DNA of 64,000 nt from Microtetraspora fusca (lineage in GTDB: Bacteria; Actinomycetota; Actinomycetes; Streptosporangiales; Streptosporangiaceae): positions 289,915 to 353,914 of the forward strand of contig NZ_BBYK01000040.1 of the NCBI RefSeq assembly GCF_001570365.1, given 5' to 3'. Made by a program: the position numbers and the translations under genes. The notes below the pieces were generated by a model. That model searched no databases and had not been told where the DNA came from. It worked only from the letters and a program-made list of their open reading frames with translations. Position 1 is the stretch's first letter. Each line of letters opens with the position of its first letter. This document shows, piece after piece, positions 8,701 through 16,095 of the stretch.

Positions 8701-8889
8701 GGCGGTCGCGAGGAGGTCGCCGAGCAGGCCGACGTCGCCGACCGCCTCCGGGCCGAGTTCGTCCAGCAGCCGCTCGGCCCTGGCTCCGTCGGTGAATCCG
8801 AGCCTGGCCAGGCGCCCCGCCGTGGTCTGCATCCGGGAGTCGGCGTTCACCGTGCCTTCTTCCACCTCGACATCGATGACATCGGCCAT
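5788..8889 (-). CDS. glnE: Glutamine synthetase adenylyltransferase/deadenylylase
   Basis: Bifunctional GlnE, about 1033 residues, which adenylylates and deadenylylates glutamine synthetase in response to nitrogen status. Both nucleotidyltransferase domains are visible: the N-terminal one with GMGKCGARELNYISDVDVVF, the C-terminal one with AMGRLGGLESSYASDADVMF, each followed by a helical GlnD-UR_UTase region. The Ala/Gly/Pro-rich stretch at about residues 140-180 is a variable linker. Starts are ambiguous: ATG at 8889 with GAAGG 10 nt upstream is used here, but GTG at 8850 has a stronger GAAGAAGG site and GTG at 8919 is the longest. The glnA2 gene lies 9 kb away; a canonical adenylylated glnA1 is not in this window. 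Confidence 0.95.
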   Translation of the reverse strand: MADVIDVEVEEGTVNADSRMQTTAGRLARLGFTDGARAERLLDELGPEAVGDVGLLGDLLATADPDLALASLARLVERDPSVLAAFHADPALGARLLRVLGLSAALGDHVVRHPEHLRLLEQRGAAGAEAPATGSEAGAAGGAPPATGSEAGAAGPARAGRPAESELREELTAEVAAFPQDRRAALDALRVAYRGRLLHLAARDLMGESPFADTTAELADLAAAALDAALAIARTEVPDADDVRLAVIGMGKCGARELNYISDVDVVFVAEPKEGADETKALQAGTRLAQAMMRACSESTPEGALWEVDAGLRPEGRMGPLVRTLDSHLAYYRRWAKTWEFQALLKARPVAGDLELGQEYVAAVNELVWQAAARENFVEDVQAMRRRVEAQVRAGDADRQIKLGPGGLRDIEFAVQLLQLVHGRGDPLLRRRATLSALAALSRGGYVGRDDAKSLAEAYTFLRRVEHLIQLHRLRRTHVVPSEAADLRRLGRALGMTSDPVGQFTATWRRHALEARRLHEKLFYRPLLQAVARLPETETRLSAAAATARLEALGYTDAEGALRHIAALTSGVSRRAAIQRTLLPVMLGWFADAPDPDAGLLGFRQISDKLGATPWYLRLLRDETAVAERLARLLGTSRYVTGLLLHAPEAVAILGSDAALAVRPAAALASEAAAAVGRHGGDAETAVAAVRALRRRELLRTACADLAGLIDIEGVGQALSALNDVTIQAALDAAVNKVSAERREPMPTRIAVIAMGRLGGLESSYASDADVMFVHAPLPGAADRDATDAAHAVAEELRRLLALQAPDPPLLVDAGLRPEGRQGPLVRTIASYEAYYARWSSHWEAQALLRARFCAGDAELGAGFIAMIDPVRYPADGIPADAVREIRKLKARMEAERLPRGADPALHTKLGRGGLSDVEWVAQLVQLRHAGAVPALRTTRTLGALRAAVDEGLLTAEDEAVLDQAWRFASRIRDAVMLVRGRAGDMIPTAVKERSLIARALGYPPDGSEDFIEDYRRVTRRARTVVERVFYED

Positions 8890-9048
8890 CGTGGACAGGC
8901 CTTCGCAGCAACGGTACACACGACGGGGAGAGGCTCCCTGGCGGAGATCCGCTGCGGCGCGCCGCAGGGGCGTGCACGGGCGTGTGCACCATCACCGCGT
9001 TTCTGGTGATCCAGGGCGTGTGGGGCGAGGTGGACGCGGCCTGCGCGA

Positions 9049-10011
9049 ATGACCGATCATGGGGCGATGTCGCTCCGCATGCACGAGGCCGATCTGTTCG
9101 AGAGCTCTAGGGGCCGCTTGGAGGCGATCGCCTACCGGCTGCTGGGATCGGCCGGTGATGCGGAGGACGCGGTGCAGGATACGTACCTGCGCTGGCATGC
9201 GGCGGACCGGGAACGGATCGAGACGCCCGAAGCGTGGCTGACGAAGGTGCTCACCAATCTCTGCCTCAACCGGCTCACCTCGGCGCGGGCCAGGCGGGAG
9301 ACCTACGTGGGGCAGTGGCTCCCTGAGCCGGTGCTGGACGGAGATCGGATGCTCGGTCCCGCCGACGCCTTCGAGCAGCGTGAGTCGGTCTCCATGGCGA
9401 TGCTCACCCTGATGGAGCGGCTGTCCCCCAATGAGCGCGTGGTGTATGTGCTGCGCGAGGCGTTCGGGTACGCGCACCGCGAGATCGCGGAGATCCTGGA
9501 CGTCACCGAGTCGAACTGCCAGCAGATCTACCGGCGTGCCAGGCAGCATCTGGCCGTCGATCGATCCCGCACGGAGATCGATGCGGCCGCCGCGCGGAAG
9601 ATCGTCGAGGAGTTTCTCGCCGCGGCCCTCAGCGGCGACACCGCACCGCTGATCCGGCTGCTCGCCGACGACGCGGTCAGCATGGCCGACGGCGGCGGCA
9701 AGGTTCACGCCCGCAGGACCCCGGTCGTCGGAGCGATGGGCATCGCGAAGTACCTGCGTGCTCTGTTCCAGCCGAGCGATGCCAAGCGAGCCCTCGTCGG
9801 TGGCAGTCCCGCCTTCTACGCCGCCGTGGTCAACGGCGGTCCTGCCGTGCTGGCCGAGGTCGACGAGCAGGTCATCGGCGTGTTCTGCCTCGATGCGACC
9901 CCCGGCGGTCTGGCGTCGATCCACATCCAGGTCAATCCGGACAAACTTCAGCGCATCGCGCGCCAGTGGACGGCCGCTGGACCCCATCGCCCGCTGGTGG
10001 TGAATTGGTGA
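9049..10011 (+). CDS. ECF sigma factor, ECF41/SigJ-like with SnoaL-type C-terminus
   Basis: A 320-residue extracytoplasmic-function sigma factor. Region 2 (about residues 15-85) includes AYRLLGSAGDAEDAVQDTYLRW; region 4 (about 125-180) includes the helix-turn-helix of GYAHREIAEILDVTESNCQQ. A C-terminal SnoaL-like domain (about 200-300) replaces an anti-sigma factor, as in ECF41 proteins, where the extension itself controls activity. ECF41 genes are usually next to a carboxymuconolactone decarboxylase, oxidoreductase or epimerase gene; here an NDH-like oxidoreductase follows 80 bp later. Starts further in (9067, 9076) are possible since no ribosome binding site is seen before 9049. Confidence 0.9.
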   Translation: MTDHGAMSLRMHEADLFESSRGRLEAIAYRLLGSAGDAEDAVQDTYLRWHAADRERIETPEAWLTKVLTNLCLNRLTSARARRETYVGQWLPEPVLDGDRMLGPADAFEQRESVSMAMLTLMERLSPNERVVYVLREAFGYAHREIAEILDVTESNCQQIYRRARQHLAVDRSRTEIDAAAARKIVEEFLAAALSGDTAPLIRLLADDAVSMADGGGKVHARRTPVVGAMGIAKYLRALFQPSDAKRALVGGSPAFYAAVVNGGPAVLAEVDEQVIGVFCLDATPGGLASIHIQVNPDKLQRIARQWTAAGPHRPLVVNW

Positions 10012-10029
10012 ACCAGATCACACTGGTTC
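10010..10029. promoter_or_regulatory. Inverted repeat between sigma-factor and oxidoreductase genes
   Basis: GAACCAG, six bases, then CTGGTTC. The first arm overlaps the sigma gene stop codon. It could act as a weak hairpin or a protein-binding site; there is no T-run to call it a terminator. Confidence 0.35.
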
Positions 10030-10091
10030 GCTGTCAGGGATCGCGCGCCCGTCCGGTTCAGGAGGTGAAAGCAACCAGATAGGAGCGAGCC

Positions 10092-11273
10092 ATGAAGCAC
10101 CGCATCGTCGTCCTGGGAGCCGGATACGCCGGAGCCAACACCGCCGGTCGCCTCGCCAGGCGGCTGCACCGCGACGACATCGAGATCACACTGGTCAACG
10201 GCGACTCGGAGTTCGTCGAACGGGTGCGCATGCACCAGCTCGCGAGCGGGCAGGACCTGCGGCCTCGCCCGCTGCGCGACCTCTACGCGGGCACCGGCGT
10301 ACAGGTCCGGACCGCGCGGGTCACCGCTGTCGATGTGGAAGGCAAGACCGTCGATCTCGGCGGTGAGACCCTCGCCTATGACACCCTCGTGTACGCCCTG
10401 GGCAGCGCCGTCGCCGATCACGGCGTCCCCGGTGTCGCGGAGCACGCCTACAACGTGGCCGGCAAGCAGGCCGCTCTGCGGCTGCGGGCGCGCCTGAGCG
10501 AGGTGACGCCCGGTGGGACCGTGCTGATCGTGGGCGGCGGCCTGACCGGCATCGAGGCGGCCACCGAGATCGCCGAAGCCCGCCCGGACCTTGAGGTCGC
10601 GATCGCCGCCCGCGGCCGCGTCGGCGGCTGGCTCAGCGACAAGGCCCAGCGCCACTTGCGCGGCGCCTTGGACCGGCTCGGCATCACGGTCCACGACCAT
10701 GCCGACATCACGCGCGTCGAAGCGAACGGCGTGGTCACCGGTGCAGGCGGAAAGATCCGGGCCCAGGTGACCGTGTGGACCGCGGGTTTCACCGTGCACC
10801 CGATCGCGGCCGCCACCACCCTTGAGGTGTCCGACAGCGGCCGGATCGTCGTCGACGCCAGCATGCGATCGGTCTCGCACCCCGATGTGTACGCCGTCGG
10901 CGACGCCGCGCTCGCCGAGGGAGCGGGTGGCAAGCCGCTGCGGATGTCCTGCGCCTCGGCGAACCCGATGGCGTGGCTGGCAGCCGACGTCATCGCCGCG
11001 CGTTTGACCGGTCACAAGGTTCCCGAGACCACGATCGCACTGCAAGGAGTAGCGATCAGCCTCGGACGCCGCGATGGAATCATCCAGCGCATGACCCCCG
11101 ACGATCAGGTCACCTCCACCGTCATCACGGGCCGGACCGCCGCCCGCATCAAGGAGATGGTCTGCGCCAGCGCGGCCTGGAGCGTCTCCCACCCGACCAT
11201 GATGATGCCGAGCCGCCGCCGCCACCTCGCGGTCACCGGCGCAGTGGAGACCCGGCTCCTCACCCAGTCATGA
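10092..11273 (+). CDS. NAD(P)/FAD-dependent oxidoreductase (NDH-2-like), ECF41 partner
   Basis: A 393-residue pyridine nucleotide-disulfide-type oxidoreductase related to type II NADH dehydrogenases. The FAD-binding motif is VLGAGYAGANTA at the N-terminus, the NAD(P)-binding motif is IVGGGLTGIEAATEIAE near residue 150, and the second FAD contact is VYAVGDAALAEG near 270. No CxxC redox pair is present, so it is not a thioredoxin-type reductase. There is an AGGAG ribosome binding site 7 nt before ATG. Its place directly downstream of the ECF41-like sigma factor makes it that factor's probable target. The physiological acceptor is unknown. Confidence 0.85.
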   Translation: MKHRIVVLGAGYAGANTAGRLARRLHRDDIEITLVNGDSEFVERVRMHQLASGQDLRPRPLRDLYAGTGVQVRTARVTAVDVEGKTVDLGGETLAYDTLVYALGSAVADHGVPGVAEHAYNVAGKQAALRLRARLSEVTPGGTVLIVGGGLTGIEAATEIAEARPDLEVAIAARGRVGGWLSDKAQRHLRGALDRLGITVHDHADITRVEANGVVTGAGGKIRAQVTVWTAGFTVHPIAAATTLEVSDSGRIVVDASMRSVSHPDVYAVGDAALAEGAGGKPLRMSCASANPMAWLAADVIAARLTGHKVPETTIALQGVAISLGRRDGIIQRMTPDDQVTSTVITGRTAARIKEMVCASAAWSVSHPTMMMPSRRRHLAVTGAVETRLLTQS

Positions 11274-11427
11274 CGAAGAGCGTTGCCGGGCGAGCGTGGT
11301 GGCCCGCTCACCCGCCCGCCGAGTACGGGCAACGGTTCGTGGACACTCACTGGCGCTTTCCCTGCGTGATCGTGTCGTCACGCTTCGCGCGCACGGACCT
11401 CGGGACGACTCCCGGCGTTCCCCGCCG

Positions 11428-12147
11428 TCAGCTCCGGTCGTGGTGGTCGCGGACCACCGCGGCGAACGCCTCCGCGAGGGGACGCCACGCGGCCCGGAGC
11501 CCCGCCTCCGCCTCCTTCACCTCGCGGTCCAGCTCCGCCACATCGTGATCGGGCAGTTGGCCCGCGGCGGTCCACGTCGCGAAGATCTCCGGGCTCGCCT
11601 CCGGGTGGAACTGCACCGCCCACGCCGAGTCGCCGAGCCGGTACGCCTGATTGGGATAGCGCGACCCGGTCGCCAGGCGCACCGCGCCGGGCGGCAGCTC
11701 GGTCATCGCGTCGTAGTGGTACTGCACCGCCCGCGGCTCCGGCGCCACCGCCGCGACCGGGCCGAACAGGCGGTCGGCGGCCACCTCGGGCAGCAGCTCG
11801 ATCGAGCCGAGGCCGATCTCCAGGCCGTCGCCGCCGCGCTCGACGGTGCCGCCGCAGGCGATGGTCATGAGCTGGGCACCCAGGCAGATGCCCAGCGTCG
11901 GAACGCCGCTCTCCACCGCCTTGGCGATGAGCGCGCGGGCGTCCGGCAGCCAGGCGCAGCCGTCGTCGTCCCACGCCGAGGGCGATCCGCCGAGCACGAC
12001 GAGCCCGGCTCCGGGGTCGGAGGGCACCGCCTCTCCCATGTGCGGCCGGACGATCTCGTACTCGATCCCCGCGTCCTCCAGCCAGCCCGCGAAGAACCCC
12101 AGGCCCGCGCCGACCTCATGCTCCACCACGACGACACGCTCGCTCAT
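11428..12147 (-). CDS. Class I glutamine amidotransferase-like protein
   Basis: A 239-residue stand-alone GATase1-fold protein. The nucleophile elbow is GICLGAQL (Cys at about residue 90), and the His/Glu pair is in AVQFHPEAS (about 180), as in GMP-synthase-type glutaminase subunits. No synthase domain is attached or nearby, so it either serves an unknown amination or acts on a gamma-glutamyl compound; hydrolysis of gamma-glutamyl-polyamines is a speculative link to glnA2. ATG at 12147 (MSERVVVVE) is used; an ATG at 12159 lies closer to a TGTAAT -10-like box and could be a near-leaderless start. Confidence 0.75.
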   Translation of the reverse strand: MSERVVVVEHEVGAGLGFFAGWLEDAGIEYEIVRPHMGEAVPSDPGAGLVVLGGSPSAWDDDGCAWLPDARALIAKAVESGVPTLGICLGAQLMTIACGGTVERGGDGLEIGLGSIELLPEVAADRLFGPVAAVAPEPRAVQYHYDAMTELPPGAVRLATGSRYPNQAYRLGDSAWAVQFHPEASPEIFATWTAAGQLPDHDVAELDREVKEAEAGLRAAWRPLAEAFAAVVRDHHDRS

Positions 12148-12267
12148 GACGACGAGCATAAGGGGGAAGAAATTACACGTCTGTCACTGGACGTACCTTT
12201 TGTGGCGTCGCTGCCGTACAGTGCCGGGCAACAGCACGGGAAAGATCGTTAATTCCAGGAGGAATCG

Positions 12268-13128
12268 ATGCGGCTCGACGAGGTCACGGTACCGGGCGGC
12301 AGGCTGCGGATCGCGACGTTCGGCGTGGGCCCGCGCCTGATCATCGCGGCCCACGGCATCACCGCCTCCCTCATGGCCTGGCGGGCGGTGGGCGAGGCTC
12401 TCCCGGAGGGATGGTCGCTGGTCGCCGTGGACCTGCGCGGGCGCGGCCACAGCGCCGACGTGCCCGGCCCGTACGGGCTGCCCCGGCACGCCGAGGACCT
12501 CGATCTCGTCGCCGACCACGTCGGCGCGGACGAGACGTCCGTCCTCACCGGCCACTCCATGGGCGCGTACGTCGCTGCGCTGCACGGCGCTCGGCGCGCG
12601 TACGCCAGGGTCGTCCTGGTGGACGGCGGGCTCCCGCTGCCGATGCCGCCGGGCGCCGACCCGGACGCGGTGCTGGAGGCCACGCTCGGCCCGGCCATCG
12701 CACGGCTGAGCCAGACCTACCCCAGCGTGGACGACTACGTCGGCTTCTTCCAGGCGCACCCGGCGTTCGCCGAGAACTGGTCCCCCGTAGTGGAGGAGTA
12801 CGTGCGCTACGACGCGACCGGCCCGGCCGACGCCGTACGCCCCCGGGCCCAGGAGGACGCGGTGCGGCAGGACGGCCGCTGGCTGCTGACCGGCGCCGAG
12901 GAGATCGGCCGGGCGCTGGAGAGCGTCAAGTCCCCGCTCAGCCTGCTGCGGGCGCCGCGCGGCCTGCTCAACCAGGAGGTCGGGATGCTGCCCGACGACC
13001 TGGCCGCGCAGTGGCGGGCACGGCTCCCCGAGCTGCGGGACGAGGTCGTCGAGGACTGCAACCACTACACGATCGTCTTCGACGAGCGCTGCGTCCGCAC
13101 GGTCGTCGATCGGCTGACCGCCGACTGA
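12268..13128 (+). CDS. Alpha/beta hydrolase
   Basis: A 286-residue alpha/beta-hydrolase. HG in AAHGITAS forms the oxyanion hole, GHSMGAY is the nucleophile elbow (Ser near residue 99), and the catalytic His is in CNHYTIVFD near the C-terminus. The region after the nucleophile (about 125-210) is a cap domain. The start has an excellent AGGAGG site 6 nt upstream. The gene is divergent from the amidotransferase gene and shares its 120-bp promoter region. The substrate cannot be told from sequence. Confidence 0.8.
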   Translation: MRLDEVTVPGGRLRIATFGVGPRLIIAAHGITASLMAWRAVGEALPEGWSLVAVDLRGRGHSADVPGPYGLPRHAEDLDLVADHVGADETSVLTGHSMGAYVAALHGARRAYARVVLVDGGLPLPMPPGADPDAVLEATLGPAIARLSQTYPSVDDYVGFFQAHPAFAENWSPVVEEYVRYDATGPADAVRPRAQEDAVRQDGRWLLTGAEEIGRALESVKSPLSLLRAPRGLLNQEVGMLPDDLAAQWRARLPELRDEVVEDCNHYTIVFDERCVRTVVDRLTAD

Positions 13129-13251
13129 TCGCGGCCGAACGGTCGCACACTGGATGGAGCCCCACGAGTCGCGCGCGGGATTGAGCCCCTCGAGAAGGGG
13201 AGCCGTCCGGAGCGGGTGATCCCCCCAGATCGACCGCTCCGCGACGCGCGA

Positions 13252-13292
13252 CGGCCCGTGGCCGCGCCCGCTCTCGCGGGGGCCACGGGCCG
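13252..13292. terminator. Bidirectional hairpin between convergent genes
   Basis: A 12-bp perfect outer stem (13252-13263 with 13281-13292) encloses an inner 5-bp stem CCCGC/GCGGG with loop TCTC. It lies between the convergent hydrolase and hotdog genes. There is no T-run, as is common in actinomycetes. Confidence 0.75.
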
Positions 13293-13317
13293 CCGGACGT
13301 GGGTCGTCGTCGCGGGC

Positions 13318-14079
13318 TCAGCCGCGCGGAACGATCCAGGTGGCCTTGGCGGCCGCGACCAGGGTGCCGTCGAGCTCGTAGACGGCGCTCTCGCCGAAGA
13401 GCTTGCGGCCGTCGCGGCCGGAGACGCGGCCGACCACGGAGTAGCGGCCGAGCGGGTAGACCCGGCGGAAGACCTGCGCGGTCAACCGGCCGAGGAGCGC
13501 GGACTGGCCGGGCTGCGGCTGCGGCTCGGCGGGCGCGCCGGGGCCGCCGAAGTGCGCCCAGAAGGTCACGCAGTCGAGCGCGGCCCAGACGATCGAGTCG
13601 GGGACGACGCCGTCCTCGTCGGTCACGTTGACCGGGACCCGCCAGCCCGCCGCCACCGCGCCCGCCTCCGGCACCGGGCCGGGGAAGATGCGCAGGCCGT
13701 CGCCCGGCTCGCGCAGGCCGCAGGCGAAGCACCCGGCGATCGCGTGCCCGCGCAGGCCCGCGAACCCGGACTCGGCCCGCGCCGCGTCCGTGAACGACAC
13801 GAACGGGGGCGGGGTCAGGGTCTCGGCGACCGGGATGGCCTCGGCGAGATGCCGATCGTCGTCGCCGAGGGCGAGGGTGTTGCCGACGTTGGCGACCCCC
13901 AGCTCCTTCTCCAGCGGGACGGGTTTATGGAGGGTGACTTCGACGGCCGAGCCGTCACTCGCGCCGGTCAGGAAACCGGCCAGTGTGCCCGAGATCCAGC
14001 CGCCGTTGGCGGTTCCCTCGGGCCCCCGGAAACGCTCCGGGACGGTCAGAACGGTCTGCAGCCCGGCAGCCGTCGTCAT
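13318..14079 (-). CDS. Hotdog-fold protein (thioesterase-like)
   Basis: A 253-residue protein with features of acyl-CoA thioesterase-like hotdog proteins: a FRGPEGTANGGW segment at the N-terminus, then VEVTLHKPVPLEKEL, and near the C-terminus GRYSVVGRVSGRDGRKLFGESAVYE and VAAAKATWIV, the strand pattern of a second hotdog half. A Cys pair in AGCFACGLREPGDGL could bind metal. A clear GGAGG site precedes ATG. The substrate is unknown. Confidence 0.6.
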   Translation of the reverse strand: MTTAAGLQTVLTVPERFRGPEGTANGGWISGTLAGFLTGASDGSAVEVTLHKPVPLEKELGVANVGNTLALGDDDRHLAEAIPVAETLTPPPFVSFTDAARAESGFAGLRGHAIAGCFACGLREPGDGLRIFPGPVPEAGAVAAGWRVPVNVTDEDGVVPDSIVWAALDCVTFWAHFGGPGAPAEPQPQPGQSALLGRLTAQVFRRVYPLGRYSVVGRVSGRDGRKLFGESAVYELDGTLVAAAKATWIVPRG

Positions 14080-14236
14080 GCAACACCCTCCAACGTCACG
14101 CCCAATTACGGCCCATCCGCATCAGTCGTAACCAACTCTCCGATTTTACGCTTCTCCGCTTAAGAGAAGTTAAACAGACCGGGATGTTGGCCACGTTCGC
14201 CATACGTAACGTAACGATGACGCAGCGCACCTGCGC

Positions 14237-14956
14237 CTATTTGCGCTCGCTACACTCGCGCGGGCTCGGCGCATCACGCAGCAGCAGGGCCGCTTGCACC
14301 CGGTTGGTGCAGTTCAGTTTGGCGAGGATGCGGCTGACGTAGGTCTTGACGCTGGCCTCGGTCATGTGGATGCGCCGAGCCACCTGGGCGTTGGACAGGC
14401 CCTGCGCCACCAAGGCGAGGATGTCGGCTTCGCGCGCGGTGAGGGCGGCCAGTCGGCGGGCGGCGTCGCGCCCACGCTCGTGGTCGCCCGGCGCAGCCAT
14501 GTCGAGCACCTGGCGGGTCACCGCCGGTGACAGGTACGCCTGTCCGGCGTGAGCGGCACGGACCGCGCGGATCAGCTCGTCGGGGGTGAGGGCGCATGCC
14601 GTCACCACCACATCTCTACGTGCGGAGATGCGATGCCCGGCCTGGAAGCCGGTGCAGACCAGCAGGGCCAGCGAACCGTCGGTGAGCACCGCCAGCACCA
14701 GCGCCGCGAGGAAGGCCGCGAACGGCAGGCGGTTCATCGCCGCCATGGTGAGCGCCACCGCCACGGCGTACGCGGCGAGTGTCCATCCCCGCGTTCCGTC
14801 CAACCACAGCAGCGCCGTGTCCGCGGCCACGACCGTGGCGATGAGCCGTCCTGGTGAGCGACGACCCCCGCTACCTCGCCCCGACCGGCGACCGCTGCCT
14901 GACCGACTCTCGTCGGCCCCTCCCGGCCACGCTCGACGACTGGCTGCGTGCGGCAT
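14237..14956 (-). pseudogene. In-frame deletion chimera: histidine-kinase membrane part fused to LuxR-type regulator C-terminus
   Basis: The reading frame joins two normally separate proteins. The first part (about residues 37-117) looks like the multi-pass N-terminal domain of a NarL-type sensor kinase (VVAADTALLWLDGT ... TDGSLALLVCTGFQAGHR). It then continues as LTPDELIRAVRAAHAGQAYL, the end of a receiver domain, and a complete LuxR helix-turn-helix (LTAREADILALVAQGLSNAQ, KTYVSRILAKLNC). The kinase core and most of the receiver are missing, which a single deletion in a kinase-regulator operon would explain. It may be a dead remnant, or a membrane-tethered DNA-binding protein. The start is uncertain. 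Confidence 0.65.
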
Positions 14957-15126
14957 CAGCGGATCGCCAGCTGTACGCCGAAGCCGCCTGTCAGGTGAGT
15001 CGTTGGGCAGGGACGAACGGCGGGAAATCGGCCGTACGAACCCTCATCGAACGGCTGTCGACCGGACAGACCTTCCAAGACGAGGTCACAGGATCGGGAG
15101 GTACCGCCCCAGCTCGAACTCGGTGA
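14854..15126 (+). CDS. Possible small open frame, unrecognised
   Basis: A 90-codon GTG frame starting VSDDPRYLAPTGDRC. The composition looks protein-like up to about residue 77, but no family is recognised and no ribosome binding site is seen. The last codons run into the duplicated glnA2 3' end, so the native C-terminus is probably lost or the frame is spurious. It would lie just outside the cargo segment. Confidence 0.2.
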   Translation: MSDDPRYLAPTGDRCLTDSRRPLPATLDDWLRAASADRQLYAEAACQVSRWAGTNGGKSAVRTLIERLSTGQTFQDEVTGSGGTAPARTR

Positions 15127-15173
15127 CCTGGCGGCGGTACTCGCGCCACTCGGTCCGCTTGTTGCGCAGGAAG
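15086..15173. repeat. 88-bp direct repeat, distal copy of the glnA2 3' end
   Basis: Identical at 87 of 88 positions to 18122-18209. It holds the glnA2 stop codon and the last 28 codons in the same orientation as the real gene. The one difference is synonymous (a Gly codon). Both copies begin exactly at the stop codon. Confidence 0.95.
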
Positions 15174-15430
15174 TGATATTCCGAGCGGGCGACTTGAGCA
15201 GTGCTGCGCAACGACCGCGCCGACCTGGCATCGAGCCGTCAGGATCGGTCGTCGTCTGTCATCGTTGGCCCACTCTGGACGGCCCACAGACGGCCCAGAC
15301 GCCTCGCGACGAACCGAGACGGGGCAGGACGGGAACCTTCGTCACGGAAACGCAACCCGATAGCGAATGATCTCCGTCCGGCGTAGCGTCGAAGTTCGGA
15401 ACAAGCCTGTATGACCTAGGAGGGTCTGTT

Positions 15431-15697
15431 ATGGCGAAGAACCCCGATTCCCCCGAGATCACATTCTCGGAAGGGCTCGAACTCCCCGACGGCCGGAAGG
15501 TGCGCGTCCTGGCCTACTCCGACGGAAGCGTCCGCTTCCGTCTCGACGGAACCCCATACGTCATCTCGGAGACGTACCTCAGTGGAGGTCAGAACGACCA
15601 CGCGATCATCAAGCTGTCTCCCGGCAAGCAGGGCAGCAACGCGCACGCGAATTGGTTCCGGGATCGCCTCGAGAAAAACAGGGCGACAGCCGAGTAG
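15431..15697 (+). CDS. Small hypothetical protein, cargo gene 1
   Basis: An 88-residue acidic-to-neutral protein with no family I recognise. The middle reads KVRVLAYSDGSVRFRLDGTPYVI, which suggests an antiparallel beta-sheet, followed by a helical charged tail (WFRDRLEKNRATAE). There is no signal peptide or membrane segment. The start is well supported by AGGAGG 8 nt upstream, and a hairpin terminator follows at 15732. It is the first gene of the cargo segment and appears to be its own transcription unit. Confidence 0.65.
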   Translation: MAKNPDSPEITFSEGLELPDGRKVRVLAYSDGSVRFRLDGTPYVISETYLSGGQNDHAIIKLSPGKQGSNAHANWFRDRLEKNRATAE

Positions 15698-15731
15698 TCC
15701 CCCCGGAAGGCATAACCGATCACGGCAAAGC

Positions 15732-15762
15732 GAGCCCCCTTCCGCCGGCGGGAGGTGGGCTC
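15732..15762 (+). terminator. Hairpin terminator after cargo gene 1
   Basis: GAGCCC ... GGGCTC arms with a further mostly paired inner stem, 35 nt after the stop codon of the 88-residue gene. Confidence 0.5.
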
Positions 15763-15835
15763 GTGACGTGCGGTCCCCGATCATGCGAAGAAGTTTCCGC
15801 AGTTCAAACGGCGCTCAGGGACATCGGGAACACTC

Positions 15836-16072
15836 ATGGAGCAGGCCCTAGATCAAATTACGACAGTGCTGGAGAATGCGGAGGCGCTAAAGTCATTCGC
15901 GCTGCAAACTGGGATTTCACTTGAGGAGCAACTAAAATTTAAGGCCGACGCAGCTCGACAAGGCACGACACCCTCTGGGCACAACATTCGCCGACTAGAC
16001 CAGCCCTTCCCTTCCGTTGATCATCTAGTCGCTATACGGGAAGATGAACCAATAGATGGCTATAAGCGTTGA
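15836..16072 (+). CDS. Small hypothetical protein, cargo gene 2 (low GC)
   Basis: A 78-residue protein without recognisable family. The N-terminal half (about residues 1-45) is probably helical (VLENAEALKSFALQTGISLEEQL); the C-terminal half is polar and Pro-containing and ends in DGYKR. Codons such as AAA, ATA, TTA-like and CTA are frequent, and the GC content of this gene is far lower than its surroundings, a sign of recent transfer. It ends 23 nt before the start of the WD40 gene, so the two may be co-transcribed. Confidence 0.5.
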   Translation: MEQALDQITTVLENAEALKSFALQTGISLEEQLKFKADAARQGTTPSGHNIRRLDQPFPSVDHLVAIREDEPIDGYKR

Positions 16073-16095
16073 TATGCCATCGCGGGAGGGTTCGG

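Noticed and set aside
5086-9009. A 1307-codon open frame on the plus strand
   Set aside because: It is antisense to glnE, which has clear domain motifs. Such long antisense frames are common in GC-rich DNA. Only its first part overlaps the TetR remnant.
10032-10053. TGTCAGG ... CGTC as an ECF41 promoter before the oxidoreductase
   Set aside because: The two elements begin only 18 nt apart, too close for the usual spacing of about 22-24 nt, and the -35 is imperfect.
15086-15173. Fragment of a second full glnA gene
   Set aside because: The similarity stops abruptly after 88 bp; the next sequence in the glnA direction is unrelated.
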